64,000 nt of DNA from Euryodendron excelsum (lineage: Eukaryota; Streptophyta; Magnoliopsida; Ericales; Pentaphylacaceae), in NCBI GenBank assembly GCA_033060915.1, contig CM065397.1, positions 24,315,001 to 24,379,000 on the forward strand, given 5' to 3'. Each line of letters opens with the position of its first letter. Position 1 is the stretch's first letter. The notes beneath the pieces were generated by a model, which saw nothing but the letters and a program-made list of their open reading frames with translations, was not told where the DNA came from and made no database searches. A program made the translations under genes and the position numbers. This document shows, in pieces, positions 1-11,199 of this stretch.

Positions 1-134
1 AAAAGGCAAGTGAGAAAAAAACAGTGATCTCTCGTTAGAACTCATCCTCCTAGAAGGACGAATGCAACTAGGATTGAATTGAAAATATATTTGAACAAGG
101 CCTTTTGGAAAAGATTTGGAGTCACCACCTAACT

Positions 135-3100
135 TGATTAAGGTGAGTTAGGTCACCTAAAACTAAGCACAATTCGAAGACTGCACTTAGGGTTTTTTAA
201 AAAATTTTTTTGAAAATACTTCCTCAAGAGAGGGTTTTTAAGAAAAGAGATTGTTTGGCAACCTTCGGAAAAATTTAAGCCCTTTTTGAAAATAACTCCA
301 TTTGGTCTTTGAAAACAGTGATCAAGGTTCGGAGATTTGTTACGTGTAGGGAAGACGCACTAAGCCATCACCATATCCCGCCCTTGCAGTACCTACATGT
401 CTATTCACCCTAGGTTCACTCAATCAGAATCTTTGATTAATATATGCCCAAAAACTATCTACTTTAAAAAAGAATTCTAAAAAGATGTTCGACATGATGC
501 ATGATATGCAAGTGCAAGAAAAGACTTTAACTTTGAAAGTAGATTTGAAAATAACTTGATTTGATTTGAAAGAAAGATTTTGGAAATAGAGATTTGAAAA
601 TAGATTTTTAGAATTGGAAGTTTGAAAATAGTTACGGAATTGAAAACTTGAAAGAGCTTATGGAATTAGAGATTTGACATAAAAAGTTATGAAATTAAAA
701 ACTTGAAAGAAACTATAGAATTGGAGATTTAAAAATAATTATGAAATTGAAAATTTGGAAAAAGTTATGACCGTTCCCATGAGGGTTGCCTACGTATCCC
801 TTTTTGGAAATCTGGTCAGTCGTAGTTCGGACAAGAGTCAGATTAAAAATAAAAGATTTTGATTGAAAAAGAGTTTGATTTAAAATTTAGAATGCAAGAT
901 TGGAATCGAGATTGAACTTAGACCTACAATTGAACTTGAAAGAGGATTTGACCCTTGAAAGAGAACTTGAACTAGATTTAGAAAGATAGAGATTTGAATA
1001 CATTTTGAAATTTGAAATTAGGAAACCATCTTGGTTTAGAAAAGAGTAAAATCTTCCTAACTTTAGGTTTAGGATTGAACTAAGATTTAGGCCTCCTAAG
1101 GTTTAGATAACCTAAGATTGGAACATGTAGTTAAATTGGAAAGGATTTAGATTTAAGAAGTCTGATTTAGGAAATGTTTGAATTAGGAAAGATTCGAATT
1201 AAGAAAGTTGAATTTAAGGAAGACTCGAAAAGAGATTTGACTTGATTTGAAAACATTTGACTTGGAATGGATTTAGAAAAGCTAAGATTTAGGCAAAATT
1301 GGACTTTAGAAAGCTTTAGAATTTGGAAAACTTGAACTTAGGAAAGTTCCGTTTTAGGAAAGTGCCAAATTAGGAAAGTTTCGGATTTAGAAAGTTTCAA
1401 CTTAGGAAAAGTTTCAAATTTGGAAAGTTTTGATTTTAGAAAGTTTCAACTTAGGAAAGTTTTGGTTTTGGAAAGAATTCAATCTAAGAGAGATTTGGAA
1501 TTTGGAAAGTTTGATTTAAGAAAGATTTGATTTTTATTTCCTAAACTAAAAGATTGGATTTTTATTTCCAAACAGAGATTATTTGATTTTGTTTCCAAAA
1601 ACGAAGGATTGGATCTAGTTTCCTAAATGAAATTAGAAGGGAAAGTTTTAGAAATCCTAGATTTAGAAGTCTATGATTTGATATAGAAAATAGGTTTTGG
1701 AAATTGATGGTTTTGATGTAAAAAGGAGGTTTTGGAAACCTAGGTTTTGAGGCAAGATTGGAAATCATGTTTTAGGAAAGAAAATTAAGGTTTTCTAACC
1801 ATTGGTTCTAAGGCTTAACTTGGATTTAAAAAAAAAACAGAGTTTTTGGAAAGTAAATCTTTTGAAGTAAGTTTCTAAAAAGGAAACTTGAAGAGAGTTT
1901 TTAGAAAGCGAATTTTTCAAAAGAACTTTTGGGAAGGAATTTGAAAAGGGTTTTTAGGAAAATAAGTTTTTTGAAGGAAATTTTTAGAAAGCAATTTTGG
2001 AAAGGAGATTAGAGAGAGTTTTTAGAAAGTATATTAGAGAAAAAATTTAAAAAGTAGATTTGAAAACAGATTTTGGAGAGGATTTAAAAAGGAAGTTTTG
2101 GAAGGTAAGTTTGAAAAGTAATTTGGAAAGGGATTTGAATGTGGACTTTTACACATCTCTAAAAATATTCTACTTTCCTAAAATGATTCTAACCATGAAG
2201 GGATTAGAACTACTCTAGGATTATAGTTTTGAAAACAATAAAAATTTGAAAATATGGACCATAAAAGTCACTTTAAATGTAACACTTTTCTAAAGCAACC
2301 CTAATCATAGAAAGGCTTGAATTACCCTAGGATTTTGATTTTGCAAATAAGTTTGGAAAAAGAAGATTTAATGCAAGCTTTGAAAACGATTTTCGATGCA
2401 AGTTTTCAAAACAAGTTTGAAAATAATTTTTGGAGAGATGTATGATCATAATATGCACAATACAAGTTAGGGTCGTGAATATACAAAGTTAAAGGCTTCA
2501 CCACATAATCAAGGGGGCCAAATCCACGTGGTCTCCGGTTAGACTAAGAGAAAGCCCCCGAAATGGTGACTTTCAATAGCTTAGTCCTACATATGAACCG
2601 AGGAGTCCTTTGTTTCAAGCATTCAAGAAATGGGGGTAGAAGATAGAGATTAAACTACAAGAAAATTCAAGTGGGTTAGGAGAGAGAAGAGAGAGGAGGG
2701 GAGTTGCGCAAACGTAATAGAAAGCCAACATTGTGTCTTCTTTGTTTTGCTTGCTTGCATTACTTCGATCTTTGCTTTGATCTTCGAGAACTTCTAAGTT
2801 GCAGCACTTTAAGTCTTCAATGGAGTCTTTGGAGGTTAATACATGAGTGTATATGAGTGTATGTATGCTAGGGTTAAGTGTATGGAGGCTAGGGTTTGAA
2901 GAACCTAAAGGGAACTAAGGTTTGGAGGACTTCAAGCTCTGTACATCAAAAAGCAAGGTTTTCGGACTGAGTTTTTAGACCCGTTTAGGTAAGGGGAAGG
3001 GTTTATATTTACAAGCATCTTAAACCGACCTGGCACTTGTTGTAGTGGGGCCAAGCTAAAAATTGGGGCCAGACCAAAATATACATGGGCTCCACTAGGA

Positions 3101-3967
3101 GTGGAGCCAGGCCAAAATATATATTGGCTCCACTAGGAGTAGAGCCAGGCCAAAAAATACATTAGCGCCACTAGGAGTAGCGCTAGGCCAAATATTGGCA
3201 TAGCGCCACTAGTAGTGGCGCCAGCCACTTTGGAAATCTTTTAAGGCGGCAAGAAACGTATCTTTGACCCTTGGCATGCAAGGCAAAAGATTTGGGCACC
3301 TATCCTGGTGACTACCATGCAATTTTTAGCCAAGCTTCACTAAGAGTCACTCCGGAATGTCCGGGAATGATTTAAATGGCCAAGAATGACCTGGAGGGCC
3401 GGAAAGGGACAAGAACCTTCAGAATAGTGTCTCAGGGATAGTAGACTTGAAGAATGATATTAGGATATGTTGGAAGGGTTAACCGGGCCATTAAGGGCAA
3501 AATGGTTAATCGGGCCGGAAAGCTATCGGCATAGACTTGGAATGTCCCAGAAGAAGGCTTGAGGCTTGGAAACATTAGCTAAAATATTTCAGGAGGTTTC
3601 CGGTTTGATACCTAGTGCTGGCGTGGTTGGAAAAGGTGACTGGCCCACTAGGGGCAAAACGGTCATTTTGCATCAGGCTTGCCGGAATGGACTCGGAATG
3701 ATTCGAAAAGATAATAAAAGGTCAGGAATACTATAAGAAGCATTCTTGGGAGGTTACCGGTTTGATACCCAAAGCCGATGTGGTTCCCGGGGCTTTCGGA
3801 TGCTTAGGGGCAAAATGGTCATTTAGCTTCAAGTGGGCCCGTAGAAGCAACCAGTGGACTAAATTGGAGTTTAGAAGTCAGGTTAGAGTTTGAATATGCA
3901 TGTGATGTGTGAAAGTGAGCCCAGTTGGGCCGGAGATTGCTGAGCGGGCAAAAATAGGCTGCTTACA
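135..3967 (-). repeat. Long terminal repeat of BigLTR copy 1
   Basis: About 3.83 kb. Minus-strand start is TGTAAGC and the proposed end is ATCA, eight bases before the primer-site-like TGGTGACTC. U3 is about 3967-3000 and contains a 38-bp hairpin minisatellite; a TATA-like taaatataaa lies at about 3002-3011. The following R-U5 part (about 3000-135) is strongly strand-asymmetric, with short purine-rich repeats on the plus strand. An LTR of this size is within the range known for Tat/Ogre-type Ty3 elements, but no coding domain confirms the lineage. Confidence 0.55.
3088..3222 (-). repeat. 38-bp hairpin minisatellite in U3
   Basis: Four units start at 3088, 3126, 3164 and 3202, an exact 38-bp period. 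Each contains a 9-bp stem around a 3-base loop: ggctccact/agtggagcc in unit 1 and agcgccact/agtggcgc in unit 4, with units 2 and 3 carrying one mismatch. The T:A pair of the first stems becomes G:C in the later ones on both sides. The array lies just upstream of the putative TATA of this LTR. The copy at 24681-28843 has only a single related hairpin at about 26267-26290. Confidence 0.75.
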
Positions 3968-4186
3968 ATTACGTATAAATTATTCAAGTTCTTCATGCAT
4001 GGCAGTTATCCAATAATCATCTTGCAAGGCTGCATTAACTTTTTTCGGTTCAAGACTAGAAGTGTAACAAAGATAACTTACCTCACTCTTGATTTGTTTA
4101 TGAGTCTTCAACCCATTAGTTACTTCTCCAATCACTTGAGTTAATGGATGGGTCAACCTAACTCTTGATGAAGGTTCAAGCATCAA
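3968..4186 (-). pseudogene. Copia-1 reverse transcriptase, N-terminal fragment
   Basis: Reads into the conserved RT entry region: NAALQDDYWITAMHEELE followed by a stop in place of Gln and then FIRN, where copia proteins have EELEQFxRN. The similarity runs to the last base before the BigLTR terminus at 3967, so the RT palm motifs were displaced by that insertion. Confidence 0.85.
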
Positions 4187-5620
4187 TTGAGGTACAATTG
4201 GAGTAAGGTGTCACGACGATTCTATATCTTTGGAGGATTCTACCCGTTCCACTGGCTGTTCATCCATCTCATCGAATTTGATCTCATGTGTTGCCAAAAT
4301 AGGTTCGTCATTGACGTTGTCATCATCATCCATCCGATTTGGAGAAAGTCCTGCATTATCAATAACAACATTTGTAGATTCCATAATAGTTAAAGTATTT
4401 AAATTATAGACACGATATGCATGACTGTTTAAGGAATAACCTGAAAAGATACCTTCATCACTTCGAGAGTCAAATTTACCTAATTGATTCCTATCTTTTA
4501 GAATGTAACATTTGCTCCAAAAAAAACACGAAACTACTTTAAATTAGGCTTCTTGCCGTTTCATATCTCATTCGGTGTCTACATGGTACCCGGCCATAAA
4601 TAAACACAATTAATAATATAACAAGCTGTACCTATCGCTTTAGTCTAGAATTTTAAAGAAATGTTCTTACTATGCAGCATGACACGAGCCATCTCTTGTA
4701 CTACCCTATTCTTCCTTTCAACCACTCCATTCTGTTGTGGTGTTTTGGGTGCAGAGAACTCATTTCTTGTACCTTGCCCATTGCAGAAATTTGCATATTT
4801 CCTATTTTCAAATTCTCTACCATGGTCGATGCAAATTCTTATGATGCAGCTAATCTTCATGCCTTTTTCTATTTGCAATTTAAGACATAACGCTTTGAAG
4901 GTAGGAAATGTGTCAAATTTTTCTTTCAAAAACTGTACCCATGAGTGATGAGAAAAATCATCAATTGCAAGGAAAATGTATTTCTTACCACCCAAACTTT
5001 CAGTTTTTGTAGGACCTATAAGATCCATGTGCACTAACTGTAGAGTGTGAGATGTGGCAAGATGCGTTGACTTCTTATGAGTAGTTCTGACTTGTTTTCC
5101 TAACTGACATGGGCCACACTTTTTTTGATGGTTTCTTGAGAGTGGGTAATCCTTTAACAAGTTCTAATTGACACAATTTTGTGAGGTCCTTGTAGTTCAC
5201 ATGTCCAAGACGATTGTGCCATAGTTCTACTTCATTTGTTTGTGTAGAATTACACACCATCATTATTTGGAACTGTGCCATAGCAGTTGTCAGATGTCCT
5301 AATCCCTATCATAATAAGTTCTCCTGTGTTTGTCAAGATGGTACACTTCTTTTTGAAAAACAAAACTTATTTTTCAGTATCACAAATTTGGTTGATGCTT
5401 ATTAGATTAGCTTTTAAACCACTCACCAAGAGAACATCATTAAGTTGTGGAATGCCTGGAGTAGACACACATCTCTTTCCAATTACTTTGGAGGTGCTTC
5501 CATCTCCAAAGGTAACAATTCCACCATCACTCTCATCAATAGAAGTGAAAAGGGATCTATTTCCACACATATGTCAAGATCACCTACTATCAAGATACCA
5601 CATGTTCAAGTTTTGGGCTT
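4187..5620 (-). pseudogene. Copia-1 protease and integrase
   Basis: The protease site is recognisable as MWYLDSR at about 5580-5600, where the usual catalytic DSG reads DSR and stops follow, so the site is lost. Then come FGDGSTSKVIGKR, the GAG-pre-integrase WHNRLGHVNYKDL at about 5180-5230, and the integrase core at 4645-5160. In the core HMDLIGPTKTES and IDDFSHHSWVQF supply the first Asp, CIDHGREFEN the second (usually RSDHG), and PQQNGVVERKNR the Glu. The integrase C-terminal part FDSRSDEGIFSGYSLNSHAY is at about 4400-4485. Order and wording match copia Pol. Frameshifts lie between the blocks. Confidence 0.88.
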
Positions 5621-5699
5621 TCAATGCTGTGTGAACAACTTAACACCTAAAGTCTAACCTTCTCATCCATACTTTCTTGGTTTTCACTAGGGTCTGACT

Positions 5700-7638
5700 T
5701 GGTGCTTTCCTAGATATCACCATATCGTTTTGGTTCTCCACATATCTTTCTCTATCATGTCGTGGAGGTTGAACCCGCATAGGCTGAGACAGTATACTAA
5801 AACTATTTCGAGTGAAATCATACTCATACCTAGGTTGGTGTGGTCCATTAGCCCTAAAGTTAATATAATTGACTGGTAATCCATATAGCTTATGGCATGA
5901 AGGATGAATGTGTCCTCGAATTCCACAATAGTAACAGATGGGTACAAACTCTTGTATAGGTGGTAGCCAATTTTGTCTAGGTTTAACATGTACATGTTTA
6001 AAATTCTAGCGAATAGCATACCTATTTTGCGCTTAACCTTTAGGTTGTGATATACCTTGTGGCTTGAGTGTGGAATCCTTAGCTAGAACCGTCTAAACCA
6101 GTTTGACTATATTGCTTGTACCCTCCTTATAGCCAATTCCCCTTCGATCATTTGATGGAGCTTTTCTAAACCTACATTCATCTTCTTCACACAATCTTGG
6201 GTTTTAGCCAACTCAGACTCAAGTGAAGTAATCTTACAAACAAATAGCTTTTTCTCATCTAGATATGCATGTAATTCTTTTTCAAGTTCTAAGTTCTTGT
6301 TAGTAAGAGTCAATCTATGTGCCTTGAGTTGACTAACTAAAGCAGTAGATTTAGTAGCCACTTGATGAAGCATGTCTTGTTCTTTTTCAACTGTTTTAAG
6401 TTTAACTGTCATGTCAAGTTTATATTTTTCTAGCTTGAGACACTGTTTTGTAATTTAAAGTAAGTAGATTTTAGGCTTTTTTCTTTTCTACTCGACTCAC
6501 TCAAGGAGTCATTATGAGAGTCATTCAATTTCTCACTTTTATAGTCACCATCAAAATCCAGGGTTTCTACATGATCATTCAGAGATGCAGTGAATGCAGT
6601 GTAGTTACCTTCTTCTTCTTCATCTTCAGACTCATCAGAGTCTTCAGATTCACTCACCTCTTCTCTTGTAGCAAGAACAACAGTTCCTTTCTTTTTCTTT
6701 TTATTAGGACATTCATGTGCTATGTGACCAAACCCATGACACTTATAACATTGGATGCCTTGAGTTGATGGTATTTTGCCAGATTTTCTATCACTCTTTT
6801 GTCCTATTCTAAGTTTGTCCCCACCATTATTCTTTTTATTAAACCCCCCGGTATTCTTACCCTTTTTAAACTTAAGGAATTTTTAAAATTTCTTAACCAT
6901 TAAGGCCATTTCCTCAAAGTCAAAATCAAGCTCATCATCATCTTGTTCTCCTTTTACATCTTGAGCCAGCTTAAGTGCAATACCTTTATTTTTCTTAGGC
7001 GGATGAGTATTCAATTCAAAGGTCTGCAGAGAGCCAACAAGTTCTTCCACTCGTATTGAGTTGACATCCTTGCTCTCTTCAATGGTTGTTACTTTAGCCC
7101 AAAATCTCTCAAGCAGTGACCTCAACATCTTCCTGACTATTTTACTTTCAGGGATTCTCTCCCCTAGATTAAAGCTAGTGTTAACCACCACTTAGTTTGG
7201 CATAGAATTCATCAAAAGTTTTAGACTCTTCCATTCTAAGTGTTTCAAAGGTCGTGGTCAGATGTTGGAGTTTAGAGAGCTTCACTCCAGGAGTACCTTC
7301 ATAAGTAATTTCTAAAGTATCCCAAGCAGCCTTTGCAATCTCACAGTTGGATACTCTCCTAAATTCCTCAGGTGTGAGAACACTATAAATAACATTTAGG
7401 GCCTTGCTACTCCAATTTGAATTAGCATAATTAATTGCATCCATTGTTCATATGTCTTAGGTGCAATCACGTTCACAACCGTTGTCGTGGGTGTAGTATA
7501 ACCGTGAAACATAGCTAACCAGGTTCTTTCATCAATAGATTTGATGAATGCTCTCATGCGAGCCTTTCAATATGGATAATTTGAGCCATCTAACAGGGGT
7601 GGTCTAACTATGGACAATCCTTCCTGAGGCACATCCAT
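5700..7638 (-). pseudogene. Copia-1 gag
   Basis: Starts at the ATG at 7638 (MDVPQEG). An early Trp codon has become TGA (YWK to Y*K). The UBN2-type gag core is visible at 7181-7444 (AAWDTLEITYEGT, then LRMEESKTFDEF). A CCHC zinc knuckle CYKCHGFGHIAHEC (CX2CX4HX4C) lies at about 6700-6750, preceded by a Lys-rich stretch. Downstream at 6430-6657 is a Ser/Glu/Asp-rich acidic region and at 6107-6412 a heptad-like coiled coil. A second Cys/His cluster (HYCGIRGHIHPSCH) is at about 5890-5940. The long acidic and coiled-coil extension fits SIRE-like copia gag. Frame breaks separate the parts. Confidence 0.85.
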
Positions 7639-7683
7639 GTAAACGGAAATCAGGATCACTCACTCAGAAACTTAGAATAACCC

Positions 7684-7695
7684 GCTCTGATACCA
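7684..7695 (-). other. Primer binding site of Copia-1 (tRNA-iMet)
   Basis: The minus strand reads TGGTATCAGAGC, an exact 12-base match to the initiator methionine tRNA 3' end used by most plant copia elements, two bases inside the LTR. Confidence 0.93.
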
Positions 7696-7697
7696 AT

Positions 7698-8587
7698 TGA
7701 TATTCCGTATTACTTGAATTTTAACCTAAATCTTTACCTATGTGATGAATGTATGCAATGCAGAGCGATAAAGTAAAGACAGGAATTTATCGTAGAAACC
7801 CAAATCGGGAAAAAACCACGTCCAGCAAGCCAAGCACTATATTAAATAGTTTACACACGCACAAACTTACAACCCTAGTAATTGAACTCCATAATTACTA
7901 TTCGAATCCACACGAAACCCGACTTAAGACTGCGTGCTCAACTCCTCAAGTTTTTGCTCTCGTGCTTCAGCTTTAACACCGAATCTCCTCAATGCTCTTT
8001 GCCATTAGAATCTTCTAAAGACCGTCTCTAAGTCGTTCTTCAAGTTACAAAATCAACCAGTGAAAATACTCGTTCTTTTGATCTCAAAACATTAACTTTT
8101 CACCCTCTTCTCTCTCTTGACCAATTCTGAATGTTAGGCCTGAGAGAATTATCTCAAGAGTCTTACCCTAAGTCTCTATGTTGCTACTCTTATAGGCTCC
8201 CCAAAATCATCAAGAATATAGGTTGAAACATTCTCCTGATTGGTCAAGGAGTTGGAGCCCAAAGAGTCCTTCACATATAAAACATAATTTGAAAATCGAC
8301 GCACTGTTCAAGCGGTTGAAGTATCACTCGAGCGATAGTCCACTCAAGGAGTAGCCACTAGATTTTCAGCCTTGTTGAATTCTTTTCGTCCGCTCGAGCG
8401 AACATCTAGCGGAGTTCAAGCAGTAGCCACTGGATTTTCAGCCTTGTTGACCTGCAAAACTTCCGCTCGAGCGGTCACCTAAATTGCTGGGGAGTTGCTC
8501 CAATGATTTTGTTCTAAACTTCCAAACTGTTACAGGGAATGAATGAACTTACAAAAATAAACAAATTCACCATCTAAATTCCTAACA
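7698..8587 (-). repeat. 5' LTR of Copia-1
   Basis: 890 bp. Minus-strand ends are TGTTAGGAA and GGAATATCA, giving the TG...CA pattern. The inner end lies two bases from the TGGTATCAGAGC primer site, which fixes it. The outer edge is inferred from the TG motif; the flanking five bases are atagt, and the partner duplication is outside the window. Inside it is a roughly 72-bp direct repeat (gtagccact at 8351 and 8422) with ctcgagcg palindromes. Confidence 0.8.
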
Positions 8588-10164
8588 ATAGTAGTTACCA
8601 AGTGGCCAAAATTGCACAGCTAGTCAGAAGCATCAATAAGGTTGATTGACATTCTTCCGGGAAAACTCAAGATGAAGGGAATCAAACTTGAGGAAACTAC
8701 CTTACAGGGAAAAAGATGATGTATATGAAATTAGCAGAGCTTTAAATTGCCTCTGGTGCATCCGGCAATGCAAACACATGCACAATTCTAAAACCAACGA
8801 GGGAATTGGAAGGCAGTTGCGGAAACAGTCCGTACCTCATTCCCAAATGGGTCCTCCTCATTCAGTTCGGGCAGATTAGGGATATTTCCCTCTAGACATA
8901 CCTGCGTATATAGTGATGATTTGCAAGAATAAAAATTTTGATAAGTAAAATACATTCCTAAAGCTAATTGATCAGACAGGAGGATATAAAAAGGTTTAAC
9001 TCAAGCACACATTTAGAAAGTGTCTAGAATTGAATTCAGCAATCGAGTTCTAGATCGAGCATGCAACTAAGAAGTGCCAAGAGCATTAGTAGGGAAATTT
9101 CTAAACATAAAAGGTTTACATACTGAAGTCTCATTAAAAATAAATAAAAGAAAACAAAGAGAAAAAGAAAGAAAGAAAGTTTGACTCCAGTGAACTCCTT
9201 ATAGCATTACAAAGCAGAAGTGCCGCTTGAATTTGAATGTAGTTTCTAAACAAAAATAATTATAGAATTTCAATGATTGTGACACATGGTGTCTAGTTAT
9301 GGATCTCATAAATCATTTTTCTAATGTGTAAGAATCAAAGTAAAGCAGCAGAGGAATAGAACCAATATGAATCTTCTTTAGGTTTAGGAAGTAATCTTAA
9401 TAGTTTGTGAAGTACAGAGTTATTCTGCCAAGTTGTGTATAATTTGTTTTTTTAACCCTTGGATAACAGTATCTTGGATAGGAGTTGCTTGACCAGATAC
9501 CAATAATCTCTTTTGTGTGAAAACTCATCAAGGCAGGAATCCCTGTGTTTGGTTTACAGCTATTGCCCCTGACCTTCAAAGTCTCCAAGATCATATCAAA
9601 TTCAGGCATAACAATCTTCATATAATCGTAGTTGACTTCATACTTGACTTAAATCACAGCGGACATCTAGATTCTGACAACCCACTGACTGAAAATCGAA
9701 AATTGGTCATGGACTGGCAGACAAATTAGGACTGAAGATGACAGTGCATATAGAGTTTGGTTTGCAAGGATGCACGTGATTCTTGCCTTATGGTCCTCAT
9801 GAAATGCAACAATTTTTTACACTTTATCCAGTTGTTTGTGAACTGAAAGAAAAGTAAAGACAAGTAAAATGTTGAGCATTACTTAAGCTGCTCTCACTTA
9901 TAATAAAACGCAATTCTCATCTCAGCTGAGCCAAATGGTTTTATTTTACTAGCTGAGTAGAGCTTTCTTTCTTCTAACAACTAATTTGTCTTTCTAGTTC
10001 TCTACATGGCACTGTTGGTCTCTTTCTCCAAAAATTTTGGCCCAAATTGCTGCACCAAAGAGGCCAGCTTGCTAATAAAGTTAAAGGTTCTACCACCTCT
10101 AACCATGTTATGAAGAAACAAAAGCTAAAAGAGTAACAAAAGAATAATCCAACTTCGTCCAACT
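8588..10164. other. Intergenic or intronic DNA, no assigned gene
   Basis: About 1.6 kb between two copia insertions. No protein family is recognised. It holds one candidate exon (8836-8901, minus), an A-rich tract near 9140-9180, and the 5-bp target copy gatta at its right end. The same DNA resumes at 14804 after Copia-2. Confidence 0.5.
8836..8901 (-). CDS. Candidate 66-nt coding exon, gene unknown
   Basis: On the minus strand a 66-base block is bounded by an acceptor-like tacgcag/GTATG and a donor-like GAATGAG/gtacgg. It is open in one frame for 22 codons (VCLEGNIPNLPELNEEDPF plus GNE), acidic with Pro. Length divisible by three and both splice borders are suggestive. I do not recognise the protein, and no adjoining exon could be joined with confidence. 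Confidence 0.25.
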
Positions 10165-10169
10165 GATTA
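10165..10169. repeat. Target site duplication of Copia-2, left
   Basis: gatta, identical to 14799-14803; five bases is the usual copia duplication length. Confidence 0.93.
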
Positions 10170-10372
10170 TGTTGAAATCAATAGATACATAATACAGAAC
10201 AGGAGAACAAGAAAGGGGAGAAATCTTATTCACAAATGAACCTCTAAAAATAAATAATAAATGCAGCCACCAATAAGGCAAAGAATCCCACAAAATCAAT
10301 CAACTATAAATCAGTCCATGAATTTAGGACTGAATGGGATTTTAGGATTTCTTTCCTTTCTTCTCGCCAACA
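10170..10372 (-). repeat. 3' LTR of Copia-2
   Basis: 203 bp, minus-strand TGTTGGCGAG...TTTCAACA. Very similar to 14586-14798. It lacks a roughly 10-base stretch (ataggtgctc) present in the other LTR and shows scattered substitutions. Confidence 0.95.
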
Positions 10373-10385
10373 CTCCCCCTCAAGT
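10373..10385 (-). other. Polypurine tract of Copia-2
   Basis: The minus strand reads TTGAGGGGGAG immediately before the 3' LTR, the standard plant copia plus-strand primer. Confidence 0.93.
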
Positions 10386-10399
10386 TGGTGCAAAGATAT

Positions 10400-11129
10400 C
10401 AATCGAGCCCAACTTGCACAAAATATCTCAAAATGGTGTAGTCGGCATCCCCTTACTAAAAATATGAGCTAGTTGTTCACTACTGCGAATAAATGGAGTA
10501 CGAATATTGTTAGCTTGTACATTTTCTCAAACAAAGTGGCAGTCTACTTCAATGTGCTCGGTCCTTTCATGAAACACCGGATTTGATGCAATATGCATGG
10601 CGGCTTGGTTGTCACAGAACATATCCATAGGTCAAATAGGAGCAAATCCGAAACCAGATAAGAGTGTACGAAGTCAGATCAATTCACTAGTTTTAGAGGC
10701 CATTGCTCTATACTCTGCTTTGGCACTAGAACAAGCAACAACATTTTGTTTTTTGCTTTTCCAAGTGGCCAAATTGCCTCCAACAAATGTACATTACCCA
10801 GTTGTAGATCGACAATCAATTGGACTACCTGCCCAATCAGCATCAGTGTTCCCAACAATTTTAGTGTGGCAATTTTTTCTCATCCATATTCCTTGACCTG
10901 GAGATGTTTTCAAATACTGCAGAATTCTTGTAACAACACTAATGTGACTATTTCTTGGAGCATGCATGAACTGACTCACCAAGCTAACAGTGTAGGTAAT
11001 ATTGGGACAAGTGATAATGAGATAGATCAAGTGACCAACTAATCTTTGATATTGTCCAATGTTTGATAATAGTTCTCCCTCCAATCCAAGTTTACTACGG
11101 CTGTCAGTTGCAGTATCGGCAAGCACCAA
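10400..11129 (-). pseudogene. Copia-2 RNase H
   Basis: Motifs on the minus strand: YQRLVGHLIYLIITCPNITY, FMHAPRNSHISVVTRILQYL, ADWAGSPIDCRSTTG, then ALYSALA-type text in another frame, and [20 protein letters not shown] with IEVDCHFV. The Arg codon after HFV is TGA, as expected from CpG decay of CGA. The domain ends next to the polypurine tract. Confidence 0.92.
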
Positions 11130-11199
11130 GCTTCCCTATCTCCTGTAATAAAACCAAGACATACTTTCTTTGATCAACCCTTCTTTGAATAAGCAATTT

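Larger units (their letters stand above)
1..3967 (-). mobile_element. BigLTR copy 1, 5' end (LTR plus start of internal region)
   Basis: This is the 5' end of a large LTR retroelement read on the minus strand. The LTR is proposed to run from 3967 (minus-strand TGTAAGCAGCC) to about 135, followed at about 117-127 by a TGGTGACTCC primer-site-like stretch, with internal sequence running off the left edge. It matches the LTRs at 24681-28843 and 61564-64000 along its length, for example the block with gcatggtagtcac and the block gttaggtggcgactc. No protein domain is visible. The 3967 edge is sharp because the neighbouring copia reading frame is open up to 3968. The 3' LTR edge is less sure because no second LTR of this copy is in the window. 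PBS-like similarity to the tRNA-Arg type used by Tat/Ogre elements is an inference. Confidence 0.7.
3968..8587 (-). mobile_element. Copia-1, SIRE-like Ty1/copia element, 3' part cut off
   Basis: Minus-strand copia element in the order 5' LTR (7698-8587), initiator-Met PBS, gag, protease, integrase and the start of reverse transcriptase. The frame stops at 3968 where BigLTR copy 1 is inserted, so the rest of RT, RNase H and the 3' LTR are not in the window and may lie beyond its left edge. The long coiled-coil gag and integrase wording resemble the SIRE/Maximus lineage. Several stops and frameshifts make it inactive. Confidence 0.88.

Noticed and set aside
9397..9621. 74-codon frame, MKIVMPEFDMILETLK...
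   Set aside because: It looks protein-like at the N-terminus, but the splice borders were ambiguous and no family was recognised.
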